From positions 30,491,679 through 30,555,678 of the forward strand of contig NC_079135.1 of assembly GCF_945859705.1 (NCBI RefSeq): a DNA stretch of 64,000 nt, in the 5' to 3' direction. Source of the DNA: Episyrphus balteatus. Its lineage: Eukaryota; Arthropoda; Insecta; Diptera; Syrphidae. Shown piece by piece: positions 10,493 to 19,870 of the stretch. The translations under genes were made by a program, and so were the position numbers. The notes below the pieces were generated by a model, which was given only the letters and a program-made list of their open reading frames with translations, did no database searches and was not told the origin of the DNA. Each line of letters opens with the position of its first letter. The first letter of the stretch is position 1.

Positions 10493-13400
10493 CTCTATCT
10501 GGAGCTGCAGCCTAAACGAGTGAAGTGATTTTCTTCAAACTTGGTAGTTAGCAGTTTTTGGTGATTCCCTAGAGGGGAAATTGAAATTTTTTTTTTATGA
10601 CCAAAACTAACGGTACCTGCCATATAACGGAAATAGAAAAGTTAATTTTTTTCAAAAACGGCTCTAACGATTTTGATTAAAATTTTTGTGTGTAATACTA
10701 CACATAAGGGCCAACTTTTTAAATAAAAAAAATATTTTTTGTACCGTTATTAACGGTACCTGTCATAGAACGGTTTTTTTCGTTTCTGAATATCTCGTAC
10801 AAAATTAGCCCGATTTAAATGAAAATTTTTATACAAAAGTGTGTAAGTAAAGATAATATTAAAATTTTAGAAAATTTTCAAAAAACGCATTTTTGGTTTT
10901 TTAAAAAATATTTCAAAATTTTTTTTTGAAAAATCAATTTTTTGAAAACGTATCAATGAAAAATTTTGAAATTTAGTTTTTATGTGTAAATTAATTATTT
11001 CTTCAAAATGGCATACCAACTTTTTTTTTGAAAAATGTTAAAAAAATTTTATATATAAAAAATTATTTTTTTAAAAAACGGCTCCTACAATTTTCAAAAT
11101 TTTTTTTCTAAAAATACCTTTTTATACGAGAAATAAAATGGCATATTTTTTTTTTTTTTTAAGATATTTTAAAACGGAGTTTTATTAATTATAAAAACAG
11201 ATTTAATTTTTTTATACTACTTATGAAATTTCTTCAAAATATCGAATTTTAAATTTCTTGAATAAAAAGCTTTAACATTATAGTTACTTTAAGCATAAGA
11301 GCAAGTACGTGCGACCCCAGTCGTGCAATTTATTTTACTTTTTAGTCGTATAATATTTGAAAGAAGATGATAATTTGCTTGGGTGGTATGAGCTCCCAAA
11401 GCCCCTCTCTTGCAATTTACCTACAAAAGCTTTTGCGATATTTAGAATGGGATAAAATAGATTTGGGGTGTTTCAACCCCCCAATGCCCCTCCCCTGAGT
11501 TTGGACCCCAAAATATTGCGTTGCAATCCAAACTTCATATGTGTACAAAGTTCAGTTCGATACGATAATGGGAATCGGGTCAAAATTTTTTTCCAAGATT
11601 TATATGGCTAGGGTTGAATAAGAATTTCCAATTAAATTTTCCGTGTAAATCTAGCCAATAACCGCAAAAACCTGAACAATATCCTTTTCATTCAATATAA
11701 TACATATTTTAGGAAATCGCCACCAAATCTACCTATTCGAACGCTATTTACACGTGTAAATATAAATACACGTGTAAATATAAATACACGTGTATTTACA
11801 AATACACGTGCTTCGGCACGAATTATTTAAATACACGTGTAGCACGTGTACCTTAATACACGTGCAATAGTAGGCTCTAGTTACGATGTATTAGGTATAG
11901 GAACAAGCACTCCATATATTATATCCTCTAAGTACATAATAGAAAATATTTTTTTGTTTTCGAAAATCATTATTAATTGTACGTGCCATTATGAATTTCT
12001 CCTAAGCAACTGATTTCATTTCAACGATTTTTTTTTTATAAATAATACAAATTAATAAAACGAAAAAAAAAAATCAATTTTTGGACTTAAAAAAAATTGA
12101 TTTTTGATTGATTGAATTTCTTTGAAATTGAATTGAAGTTTTTAGGGGTTGATCAACATATTAGCTACTTAAAGCTGCTTTGAACTACTTTTTCAGTATA
12201 GCAAAGTAGTTCAAAGTAGTTTTAAGTACTAAAAAGTAGATAAATATTTCCAAAGGAACGCAGCTAATAGCTTACCAGCTTTATTTTATTATTATTTTTT
12301 TAAATTTTATTTTATTATTTTGTTTTAGTTTTTTATAATTATTATGGTCTCTTTATTTTTTCAAAAAAAAAAAAAAAATTTTAAAGTTATTTAACATTAA
12401 AGATTAAAAAGCATGGCTTCATTGACCATCTGTCGAATGGAAAAACTTAATTAAATTTAACATGCAGATTTTTTTTAAAATTATTTACATAAAATTAGTT
12501 TTTTTTTTAACGCCATCTTAAAAAAAGAAATCAAACTGCATATTTTATCGGAGGTCAAATTTCTTGAAGATATTTTTTTTATTGAAAATAAAAAAAATTT
12601 ATATCTGTACATTTATCAAAGGACATGGGAAGTGGCCCTCGGTGAAATTGTCTGAAATTTTAGTATGTTGTTCTCTTGAAGCCCCTGATCAAAGTTTCTG
12701 AAAGGAGGCTGTGACATTTTTTGAGTTTATCTTGAAAACCTGACGTGATGGGACAAAATGAACTTCGGATTCAGTTTCAGCGACCCTAAAAACCATTGGA
12801 TTCCACTAAAAAATTGCGCAAAACACAATATAGACAGTTACTATCCCTTATAAAAGCTTTGAAATAGTCATCGGAAAAAACCCGTTATTTTAAAAACAGT
12901 CCATCAATTTGTATGACTAAAACTTTTTTTTAAACATTTATAGATTCCGCATAGCACTACGTCATATTGATGGCGATAAAGAGGAGATAGAAAAAATATT
13001 GCAAAATGTCAAGGAATTCGGTTTCATTAATTATTATGGACTACAGCGTTTTGGCAACAATGCAGAGATTCCAACTTATCAAATTGGAATAGCACTTTTA
13101 AAAAGTGACTACAAAACAGTAAGAATTTTGAAAATAATAAAAAAAAAACATAACGTTTATATTTTTTTCCAACAGGCTTGTGAATTGATTTTGAAACCAC
13201 GTGACAATGACGTACCTTTTATGCGTAAAATACGTGAAACATGGTGGAAAGATAGAGACTCAAAAGCAGCCGCTGATATGTTCTATAACGACAGATTTAT
13301 CGAGAAGAAGCTTTTAAACGGATTAGCTGAATATGGCGAGAGTGATTATGCAAATGCGCTGCGCAAAGTAATTTCAATAACGAAACGTCCAAAACGTCAA

Positions 13401-14430
13401 AAACAATCAATTGTTATTTTTTAATTTTCAGATTCCAAGAAATATGCTTCTACTATACACACACGCCTACCAAAGTCTTATATTCAATCGAATCGCTTCG
13501 AAGAGGGTTAAAGAGCATGGTCTTAAGTTAATGGTTGGTGATTTAGTTTATCGAAATCAAGACGAATTGGATGAAATTGCATTGGAAACTGATAGTGAGT
13601 TACCTGTTGCTGTTCCTGATCAAGAAGATGGTGGGGATGGTGAAGGAGATGAAAAAGAAAATAACGATGATTCTGAAAAGCCAAAAGAAGCAGAGTCGTC
13701 GTTTAAACAAAAAGTCAAAGCACTAACCGAGGAAGACATAGCCAGTGGAAAGTATACAGTATTTGATGTCGTTATTCCACTACCTGGCCATGACATAACT
13801 TATCCTGCAAATGAATTACAACAATGGTATGAAGATATTCTCAACGAAGAAGGTTTAAGTTCAGAAAAACTCAAGCACGGTGTGAAGACTTACTCATTGG
13901 CAGGAGCTTACAGAAAACTTCTAATAAAACCAGAAAATATGTCTTGGTACTTTAAGACTTATAATACACCTCAAGAAGATATTATTCCATCACATTTCGA
14001 AAAATCTACAACTGAAGAAAAGAAAGAAGAATCTACAAATGAAGGCCAGTTCACTGCATTAGTTTTGGATTTATGTTTGCCAGCATCTGTTTATGCAACG
14101 ATGTTCCTGAGAGAGGTTCTCAAGTCTGACACTTCATCATCTCATCAAGCTGAATTAGAAAAATCTGCAATGAAAAAGTTTAATGAAAAGAATTCTTCTA
14201 AATCTGAGCAAGGAGAAGAGAGGGAAAAAGAAAGCGACAAGTCTGATGAAGAAACAAATTCTCCAAAGGTTATGGAAATTGATGAAACAAAAGAAGATTC
14301 ATCAATTGTGGAAGAGAATAATGATATTGAAGATGAAAAATCTTTACCAAGTGAAAAAACCGCGGAGAAAAGACCAATCGAAGAAGAAACTGACGACAGT
14401 GAGGTTAAAAAAGCAAAGCTTAGTGAATAA
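4973..14430 (+). CDS. Pus7: Pseudouridylate synthase 7 homologue (TruD family)
   Basis: The enzyme converts uridine to pseudouridine in tRNA and other RNAs without a cofactor. Exons: 4973-5157, 5223-5674, 5738-5846, 5907-6095, 12944-13118, 13176-13367, 13432-14430; total 2301 bp, 766 residues. All junctions are GT-AG and keep frame. The catalytic motif GTKDKRG is at about residues 259-265, with the nucleophile Asp at about 262. The family motif NYYGLQRFG is at about 341-349, and IPRNMLLLYTHAYQSLIFN (from about 435) is typical TruD fold sequence. Two features go beyond the core domain: an Arg-Gly-Asn-rich N-terminus (about residues 9-45, many RGN/RGG units), suggesting extra RNA binding, and a long acidic Glu/Lys/Ser tail (about 670-766). 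Human PUS7 is about 100 residues shorter. Intron 4 is 6,848 bp and full of transposons; the other introns are 57-65 bp. The last coding exon is followed by an AATAAA at about 14,480. Confidence 0.93.
6189..6280 (-). pseudogene. Retrotransposon gag relic, downstream fragment
   Basis: On the minus strand this short stretch reads as a gag-like segment (LDDVAKVRLLMRKMN), typical of LTR-retrotransposon capsid regions. It is the continuation of the fragment at 7622-7834, separated from it by the 6281-7621 element. No pol or LTR is attached. Confidence 0.55.
6281..7621. mobile_element. Transib-like DNA transposon with RSS-like 12/23 ends (non-autonomous)
   Basis: Both ends are CACAGTGGTTCCC in inverted orientation. 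The element is flanked by an exact 5-bp duplication CGCCC (6276-6280 and 7622-7626). Transib elements, relatives of the RAG recombinase, are known to start with CACWRTG and to make 5-bp GC-rich duplications. The left end is the heptamer CACAGTG (6281-6287), a 12-bp spacer, then AAAAAACCC (6300-6308). The right end, on the minus strand, is CACAGTG (7621-7615), a 23-bp spacer, then AAAAAACCT (7591-7583). Outside heptamer plus GTTCCC the ends differ. The 1,341-bp interior shows no recognisable transposase, so it would need a helper. A 95-bp palindromic MITE sits inside at 7388-7482. Confidence 0.75.
7388..7482. mobile_element. Palindromic MITE (GGTCCATTTTC), TSD TTA
   Basis: Near-perfect hairpin: the left arm GGTCCATTTTCTTCACTCGG pairs with CCGAGTGAAGAAAATGGACC. 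The arms are about 40 bp with a 15-bp loop. A 3-bp TTA flanks both sides (7385-7387 and 7483-7485), which fits PIF/Harbinger-type insertion. It is nested in the Transib-like element. Confidence 0.65.
7622..7834 (-). pseudogene. Retrotransposon gag relic, N-terminal fragment
   Basis: Reading leftwards from a start at 7834, the minus strand gives a gag-type N-terminus (begins MATDPKILELLELQSKLLQ) with the FESWYNRFEDVF motif, common in Gypsy/BEL-type gag proteins. There is an in-frame stop about 52 codons in. The fragment is then cut by the CACAGTG-ended element and resumes at 6280. It is a dead relic in the Pus7 intron, antisense to the gene. Confidence 0.6.
8569..8717. mobile_element. Fold-back MITE, GGCTTGGCCACACCGG family, copy 3 (diverged)
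   Basis: Arms ACCACACCGGAAAGGCGGTA and GCTACCGCATACCTTTTCTG match the copies at 3584-3970 but with many substitutions, so this is an older insertion. It lies in Pus7 intron 4. Confidence 0.6.
10114..10311 (+). pseudogene. Truncated hAT transposase, BED zinc finger only
   Basis: It opens MKPRSWVWQYAHREGTNAYC and shows the Cys-x2-Cys...His-x4-His spacing of a BED finger (CDLC at about residues 21-24, HLKGLH near residue 50). The frame continues only 10-15 codons past the finger before a stop, just upstream of the repeat insertion at 10321. The catalytic RNase-H-like domain is absent. Confidence 0.65.
10321..11328 (+). mobile_element. Helentron/DINE-1-like repeat, most complete copy (copy 2)
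   Basis: The 5' end ACTTGCGATATAGG...ATAGGGCAAGT forms a stem. The conserved block GACATTACGATGATGGAGAA follows, then a (GTCT) run of about ten units at 10448-10492, a long poly-T/poly-A-rich body, and the 3' end AGAGCAAGTACGTGCGACC with a small hairpin (TGCGAC CCCA GTCGTGCA). It is inserted in the hAT relic. No ORF: a non-autonomous element. Confidence 0.7.
11941..12943. other. End of Pus7 intron 4
   Basis: AT-rich intron DNA. It contains a palindromic patch at about 12165-12240 (CTACTTAAAGCTGCTTTGAACTAC against AAAGTAGTTCAAAGTAGTTT), possibly a worn MITE. The Pus7 acceptor (tttatag) is at 12943. Confidence 0.5.
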
Positions 14431-16819
14431 ATTTAAATATTGACAAATATATTTTTTTAATATTGATTCTATTACACCTTGAAATAAAAAGTTATTAATT
14501 TTTTTTTACATTTTGTTACTTAAATTGATGCAATAAATCTAATGTTGAACATATTAAAACTGTATTTCTATTTTAAACTCTGTTTTTTGTTAGCTAATAA
14601 AAGGCATTTAAAAAAAGAAGAAAGGATCCATTGAACATAATCGTATAGAGGTATATTTAAAAGGCTTAAACCCAATTTCTCACTACGTGATTATTCTTTT
14701 TAGCGGAGTTATTCACGAAAATAAATTTTTTTGGTATATTTTGCTACTAAGAGAATATCTTTGCTCCAGTGTGCCGTAAAACAAAAAATAAACATACATT
14801 GTCTTCCTTATAATATTTTCTACCGTTTAAATGTAGTTTCATTGTATTAAAATGAGTAAATACAAAATGACAGCCAGTTAAATTCAAATTCTAGTTGTCA
14901 AAAACACATTTTCGTTATTATTTCGAAAAAAGCTTATATTATGATTAACATTTTTCTAACCTATTTTGAAGTTAGATCGAAAAATATTACAATTTGAATA
15001 CATCAAAACAGGGTTTTTCAGAGCAAAAAAAAAAAACAAACAAACTAAAGCAAACATATTTTCTCGAACTGTTGTTTCTTTATTTCTTTTTGAACAAAAG
15101 CCTCTATTTTTGTTTGTAAGACAATGTGTTAGCGAAAGAATTGTAAAAAACAAAAATCAAGTACGGGCGGAGGAAGCAAAATAATGTTGCAAAGTAGAGA
15201 TTTTTCGAAATTTCACAAAAAAATGCATTTAAACGAAAATCGTTAGGATTTGGGATGAATAAAATACCAAATTGTGAGAGCCCTTAAGTTGGCCTATCAG
15301 CATATTATTTTTGGGACTACCTGCATACAAATATTAAAAAATAAAACTTTATAAAAAAAGATCACTGTGGTGTATACGTACTTTTTTTTTAATTTTCGTA
15401 ATTTTCTATGTCAAAAAATAAATCTTCATTGTAATTTCTAAGCGTTAATAATTTAAAACACATTTGCGATAGTGCAATACAAAAGTTAAAACAATTTAAT
15501 CAATTTTTATTGCTGTTTGATAGTAACCTCAATTCATAAAATAAAAACCATAAGCGTTATTTATTATAATTAAACTTATAGTTATTAATTATCCAAGCAT
15601 GCATGATTGGTAAAAATAAAATGCACTACGGTGGTAGAAATTTCTACTGAGATAGTAAGGCGAGAGAAACTAGAGCCGCGTCGTTTTGGCAAAATAATCA
15701 CAAATTTGCCACCACAAAAAAAAAATTACTTTTACCTACAAACAATTCATTGAATCATTAAATCCTTGTTTCTCATGTTGCTCGGTAGAAATTCTTGGAA
15801 TTGATATAATCTGTTTTCCTCAGACGTTTTCATTGAAAATTGTGAAAAAAATCGAGCTAGATGGAAATTGGACTGAGAGGAAGATCGACTTCTTATGTTT
15901 TAAGTAACATTATTATTATATAGATTTCAACGAAGTATCATTTTTGGTTCACTAGGGTACAATTTTTATCATAATTTTATTTCCCTTTGGAAAAATAAAA
16001 TTATACCTAACTTTATTTCCAAGTTAAAAAAATGTAGAACATTAATCACAGATTTTTAAAAATCAAAGTAAAGTCGGTTTTGATCTAAGTACCTAAGACT
16101 GTTACCAACTTAAGAACAGTCTTTGTTTGCCGAGCTTCTTTAAATTAATTAATTGTTAAAACGAAATTTAAGTTTTTTTTTTTAATTTTGTTTTTATATT
16201 ATGCATTTACCAAATTTCTATATAAAAAGCCTTAGAAAAATATAGTATCTTGAACTTTAAGAGTAAATTCGTGAGACCCAGCCATGCATTTTATTTTTAT
16301 CATATTGTACATAAAGCTCTATTAAAGAAATGGACTCTGAATTTATTGCGTCTTAATTAAAAAGATAATGCAAGCTGAAAGGTTATGGAAAATACATTTG
16401 GTATAATGATATGAGATGTTCAAATTTTCACTAGATATCAATTTAGCGTGCAAAAGGTTTAAAAGTCCAAAATAATAAAATATAAATAGATAAAATACTG
16501 TCTGTCTTCTTTATCTTAATGAAATCAAATTTTAATAGGTATATACATTTTGTGAGGTCAAGTATTGGTTTATTAAAAACAATAAACTCAGGTTTTGACT
16601 GTAGTAAGTTGATATAGTTTGTATCTTTATTAATAAGTTTTGAATTGACACTACCGTTATAGTATCCTTTTCTATCTCTTGCTATAGCAGTTCAAGTTGC
16701 ATTTAAAAATCTTAGTACCTTACAGAAACTAAATAATAGCTTTCCAATCATATTATATTCATTATAAATCAGAACATACTCCTCAATTTTAGCTTTTGAA
16801 TGTCATAATGACTATTACA
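14431..16819. other. Intergenic DNA between Pus7 and the lipase
   Basis: It holds a mariner-like fragment at about 14965-15355 and a Helentron-like 3' fragment at about 16255-16300 (AAGAGTAAATTCGTGAGACCC). Otherwise AT-rich with no recognisable gene. Confidence 0.5.
14965..15355. mobile_element. Mariner-like relic, copy 1
   Basis: It shares blocks with 63040-63469: GTTAGATCG.AAAATATTAC, ACAGGGTTTTTCAGA, AAAGAATTGTAAAAAACAAA, GGATTTGGGATGAA and GAGAGCCCTTAAGTT. The better-preserved copy ends TTTTGGGACACCCTGTATA, a typical Tc1/mariner-type terminus. No transposase frame survives. Confidence 0.45.
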
Positions 16820-16975
16820 AGATAAGATACCTTCAGCTGTGATTCTTAGAAGTTTCTTCTGATTTATATTTATAAAGGAAGTATTATCTTTTTGGATTTT
16901 GGAATACAGACTTTTTTAGAGATATTTATCGTAACTTTATGTCTTGAGATAAAAGTGAAGAAATTGCTATAAAAA
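16820..16975 (+). promoter_or_regulatory. Lipase promoter: GATA sites and TATA box
   Basis: TATAAAAA lies at 16968-16975, 48 bp upstream of the start codon, placing initiation near 17000. Upstream, GATA-type sites cluster: AGATAAGAT at 16820-16828, TTATCT near 16884, TTATCG near 16926 and AGATAA at 16948-16953. GATA factors drive gut and fat-body genes in insects, so gut expression of this lipase is a reasonable inference. Confidence 0.55.
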
Positions 16976-17022
16976 GGCGAAGTGCCAGAGCAATGGCATT
17001 AGTCTTTGATTAGTAATTGAAA

Positions 17023-18353
17023 ATGAACTTAAGTTGGATTGTGTTGGGGACTCTTGTTACCCTCGTTGCATCTGCCCCAGAGGGTAGGAAAAGTAGCATA
17101 ACCACGGTGAGACAAAATATATACATACTCAATACTCATATAACAATTCTTTTACCCTAAATATTAATCACAGGAATCATTGGTAAGAGGTTATGGATAT
17201 CCTTTTGAAAAATACACCGTTCAGACATCTGACGGATACAAATTGGGCCTTCACAGAATTCCCTATTCACCTAAATTGAACAATTCAATGGAACACCGTC
17301 CAGTTGTTTTTCTTATGCACGGAGTGTTAAGCTCATCTGCTGATTGGGTTGTCGTAGGACCATTAGATAATGCATTGGCTTTCGTTCTTTCGGATGCCGG
17401 CTATGATGTTTGGTTGGGCAATGCTCGTGGAAACACTTATTCTCGAAAGCACGTCCTTCGCAATCCACTCTTTAAAAGTTTTTGGAACTTTGATTGGCAT
17501 GAAATTGCCATGTACGATTTGCCAGCTATGATTGAACATGTTTGCTCTGTGACAGGAGAGGAAAAAGTCACATACATTGGTCACTCACAGGGAACTACTA
17601 CGTTCCTTGTACTAAATTCATTAAACACAGACTTCAAGCACCGTATCAAGTCGGCTCATTTGTTGGCACCAGTGGCTTACATGGAACATTTGCAGTCTCC
17701 CGTTTTCAAATGGACTTCTGGAATAATGGGACTACCGAACTATTCACCTTATTTTACTGGCAGCATGGAAATTATGCCAAATTCGAAATTAATGGAAGTA
17801 CTTGGTTATTCTGTATGCACTGCAAAAGCAGCCGTTGTTTCAGTTTGTGCAAATCCCTCTTTCCTTCTTGGGGGCTGGGATACTGAAAATCTTAATGAGG
17901 TAAGTTAACTTATAGAGAGCTTTATGTTTACAATACTGTCTTTAATCATCGACGTTTGCTTTTAAGATTAAAGTTCCTGATATAATGGCTGTAAATCCAG
18001 CTGGATCGTCTGTAAATCAGATCTACCACTACATGCAGGTTAAGCAATCTGGAAAATTCCGTCAATTTGATTATGGTTTAGCTCGTAATTTGGCAAAATA
18101 TGGCTCTAAAAAGCCTCCACTATATCCACTTGCTAAAATCGATGTTCCAATCTATCTTTACTATGCTCAAAATGATTATCTAGCTGCAGTAGAAGATGTG
18201 GAGAGACTTATTAAAGAACTGCCTGAAACAAGTGTTAAGCAAACCTACGCGGTTCCACACCCAAAATGGAATCATTTTGACTTTTTGTGGGGACTGAATG
18301 TTAAGGAACAAGTCTATGATACTCTTATGGAGAATTTGGCTGAAATTGAATAA
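17023..18353 (+). CDS. Secreted acid lipase (lysosomal acid/gastric lipase family)
   Basis: Hydrolyses triglycerides or cholesteryl esters. Exons 17023-17106, 17174-17899, 17967-18353; 398 residues, the usual size for the family. The N-terminus MNLSWIVLGTLVTLVASA is a signal peptide, so the protein is secreted (likely gut lumen) or lysosomal. An alpha/beta-hydrolase core follows: oxyanion loop HG at about 77-78, nucleophile elbow GHSQG with Ser at about 166, Asp at about 340 (QNDYLA) and His at about 373 (WNHFDFLWG), so the triad is complete. The N-terminal YGYPFEKYTVQTSDGYKL block and NARGNTYSRKH are family hallmarks. Introns are about 67 bp. Drosophila has many such genes (Lip1, Lip3, magro, CG6753 and others), and I cannot say which is the orthologue. 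Confidence 0.93.
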
Positions 18354-18461
18354 AATGAGATGCCTACATATTTTTATTGAGCTATTTATATAGCAGTTTA
18401 TGTATGTACGCGTTTTAAAAAATTTTCAAATTCAATTTAGTTCTGAAATGTTTTAAACTAA

Positions 18462-18597
18462 GGTCCAATTTATTCACACTCCATTAAATTTAAAGTCGCC
18501 ATTAAAAAATTGAAATTTTAAAATTTGTATGCGATTTGACAGTTTTATAATTTTTAATGGAGCCTTTAAAAATAATGGAGAGTGAATAAATTGGGCC
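18462..18597. mobile_element. MITE, GGYCCAATTTATTCAC family, TSD TAA
   Basis: Inverted ends GGTCCAATTTATTCACACTC and its near-complement GTGAATAAATTGGGCC are flanked by TAA on both sides (18459-18461, 18598-18600). The 3-bp TAA duplication points to PIF/Harbinger. A diverged, inverted copy lies at 26695-26812. It sits about 100 bp beyond the lipase stop, probably in its 3' UTR or flank. Confidence 0.7.
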
Positions 18598-19450
18598 TAA
18601 ATGCAAAATCGTCAAATTAAAAATGTCAAAGTTAAAATAAAATAATACAGAATGTTTATTGAGCAAAACAAAAGTTTAAATTTTTTTAGAACCTTTTTAG
18701 CAGAACAAAAGAGGTGCAGTCTCTATTGTGGAACTTGATAAAGTTTGGTTTATTTATAAAAGCACAATAATTTAGAATGAGTGGCTTCTGATTCCTTTCC
18801 TATTCCCTTTTAAGATCTTAATGGCTCGCTGCATTCTAATAATAGTCGTGTTTTTTTGGTTAACTCAGTAACAAATGATTGCTAAGGATAAACAAAAGTT
18901 TTTTGTTTGTTGCTTTACAGAGAAATTTGTTTAAAAACATTTATTTTTTGGATAAAAACATTTATTTCCCCATCTGCGGATTTTGATTTTGTTCCAATTG
19001 AATAAAAGTTGTTCATTTTCCTACACCCGAAAATATCACACAAAATCAGGTGGAAGTAGTTTTTGGAGTGTTATGAAAAGAGTGTATAACACAAAAAAAA
19101 ATCAGGTTCATGGACAGAACTTTTTTTACTTATGTATTATATTTATATGTAGGTATCATAAAAAAAAATCATGTACTTAGAATTCCTTCTCGTTTTTTGT
19201 AATTTTATATTTTTCCGAAAAATGACAAAAATTAAAGAGTGAGACATTTTTAAAAAGCAAACAGTGAGACATAGGTTTTAAAATCTATGATTTTAACATG
19301 ATTTCAATATGATTTGGAGGAGTTTTTTCTTTCGTTTTTTTTTCGGCTTTTTTGTAACTTTTTTGAAGAAATGGGTATAAATTAATTAATTATATACTTG
19401 TGACTCAAATATTTGACGTTTTTGTTAATTTGTTTCGGTTTTATCCTTAA

Positions 19451-19867
19451 CGGCCATATTATTCACTAGTTTAAAAAATACATCTGGATGTAAACAATGT
19501 TAAATGTCAAAAATAAATCCAATTCCATAATATTCACTACTTAAATCCAATCTTAAATCCAATTTTTTAAATCCAATCTCGTTAAATCCAAACAAATTTA
19601 AACTGCTCTCTGGAGGTCTGTTTAACTTTATAAATCCAGATGTAAAATTAATTTTCACAGTGTTCAGATGTTTTTTCGAGTATTTTGTGAAGGAAAAATA
19701 AAGATAAATGCTAATTATACAAAATTTATTGAATAAACATATAATTTTTTTTGAGTGAATAATATGACCAAAAAATTAAATCCTTGGATTTATGAAATTC
19801 AGATTTAATGGATTGGATTTAAAATTAACTTAAATCCAAACTAAATCCAGAGTGAATAATATGGCCG
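19451..19867. mobile_element. MITE with CGGCCATATTATTCACT ends, TSD TAA
   Basis: CGGCCATATTATTCACT (19451-19467) pairs with AGTGAATAATATGGCCG (19851-19867), flanked by TAA at 19448-19450 and 19868-19870. The subterminal regions repeat TTAAATCCA/TGGATTTAA many times. The terminal motif resembles the 18462-18597 family, so the two are probably related Harbinger-type MITEs. Confidence 0.75.
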
Positions 19868-19870
19868 TAA

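Larger units (their letters stand above)
9572..11879. mobile_element. hAT-type transposon relic with BED-finger remnant
   Basis: Terminal inverted repeats TAGAGCCTAC...GTAGGCTCTA and an exact 8-bp duplication GTTACGAT (9564-9571, 11880-11887) fit the hAT superfamily. Both subterminal regions (about 9595-9715 and 11745-11868) carry dense TACACGTGTA palindromes, the kind of sites a transposase binds. A plus-strand fragment from 10114 encodes a BED-type zinc finger (YCDLCSSQQ...GRHLKGLHG), as found at the N-terminus of hAT transposases. The coding sequence stops soon after and is followed by the Helentron-like insertion, so the element is defective. Confidence 0.75.
9355..11932. mobile_element. 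Outer MITE with 30-bp TIRs and 8-bp TSD, split by a nested hAT
   Basis: Inverted ends begin CTTAGAGGATATAATAT and continue TGGAGTGCTTGT at 9355-9384 and 11932-11903. An exact 8-bp duplication TACATAAT occurs at 9347-9354 and 11933-11940. Only about 254 bp (9355-9563 plus 11888-11932) belongs to this element; the rest is the nested hAT and its own passenger. The superfamily is unclear: 8-bp duplications occur in hAT and P elements. Confidence 0.75.

Noticed and set aside
13368..13431. Pus7 readthrough frame (VISITKRPKRQKQ) as part of the protein
   Set aside because: It is intronic: donor gtaatt at 13368 and acceptor ttttcag at 13431 join ALRK to IPRNM as in other TruD proteins.
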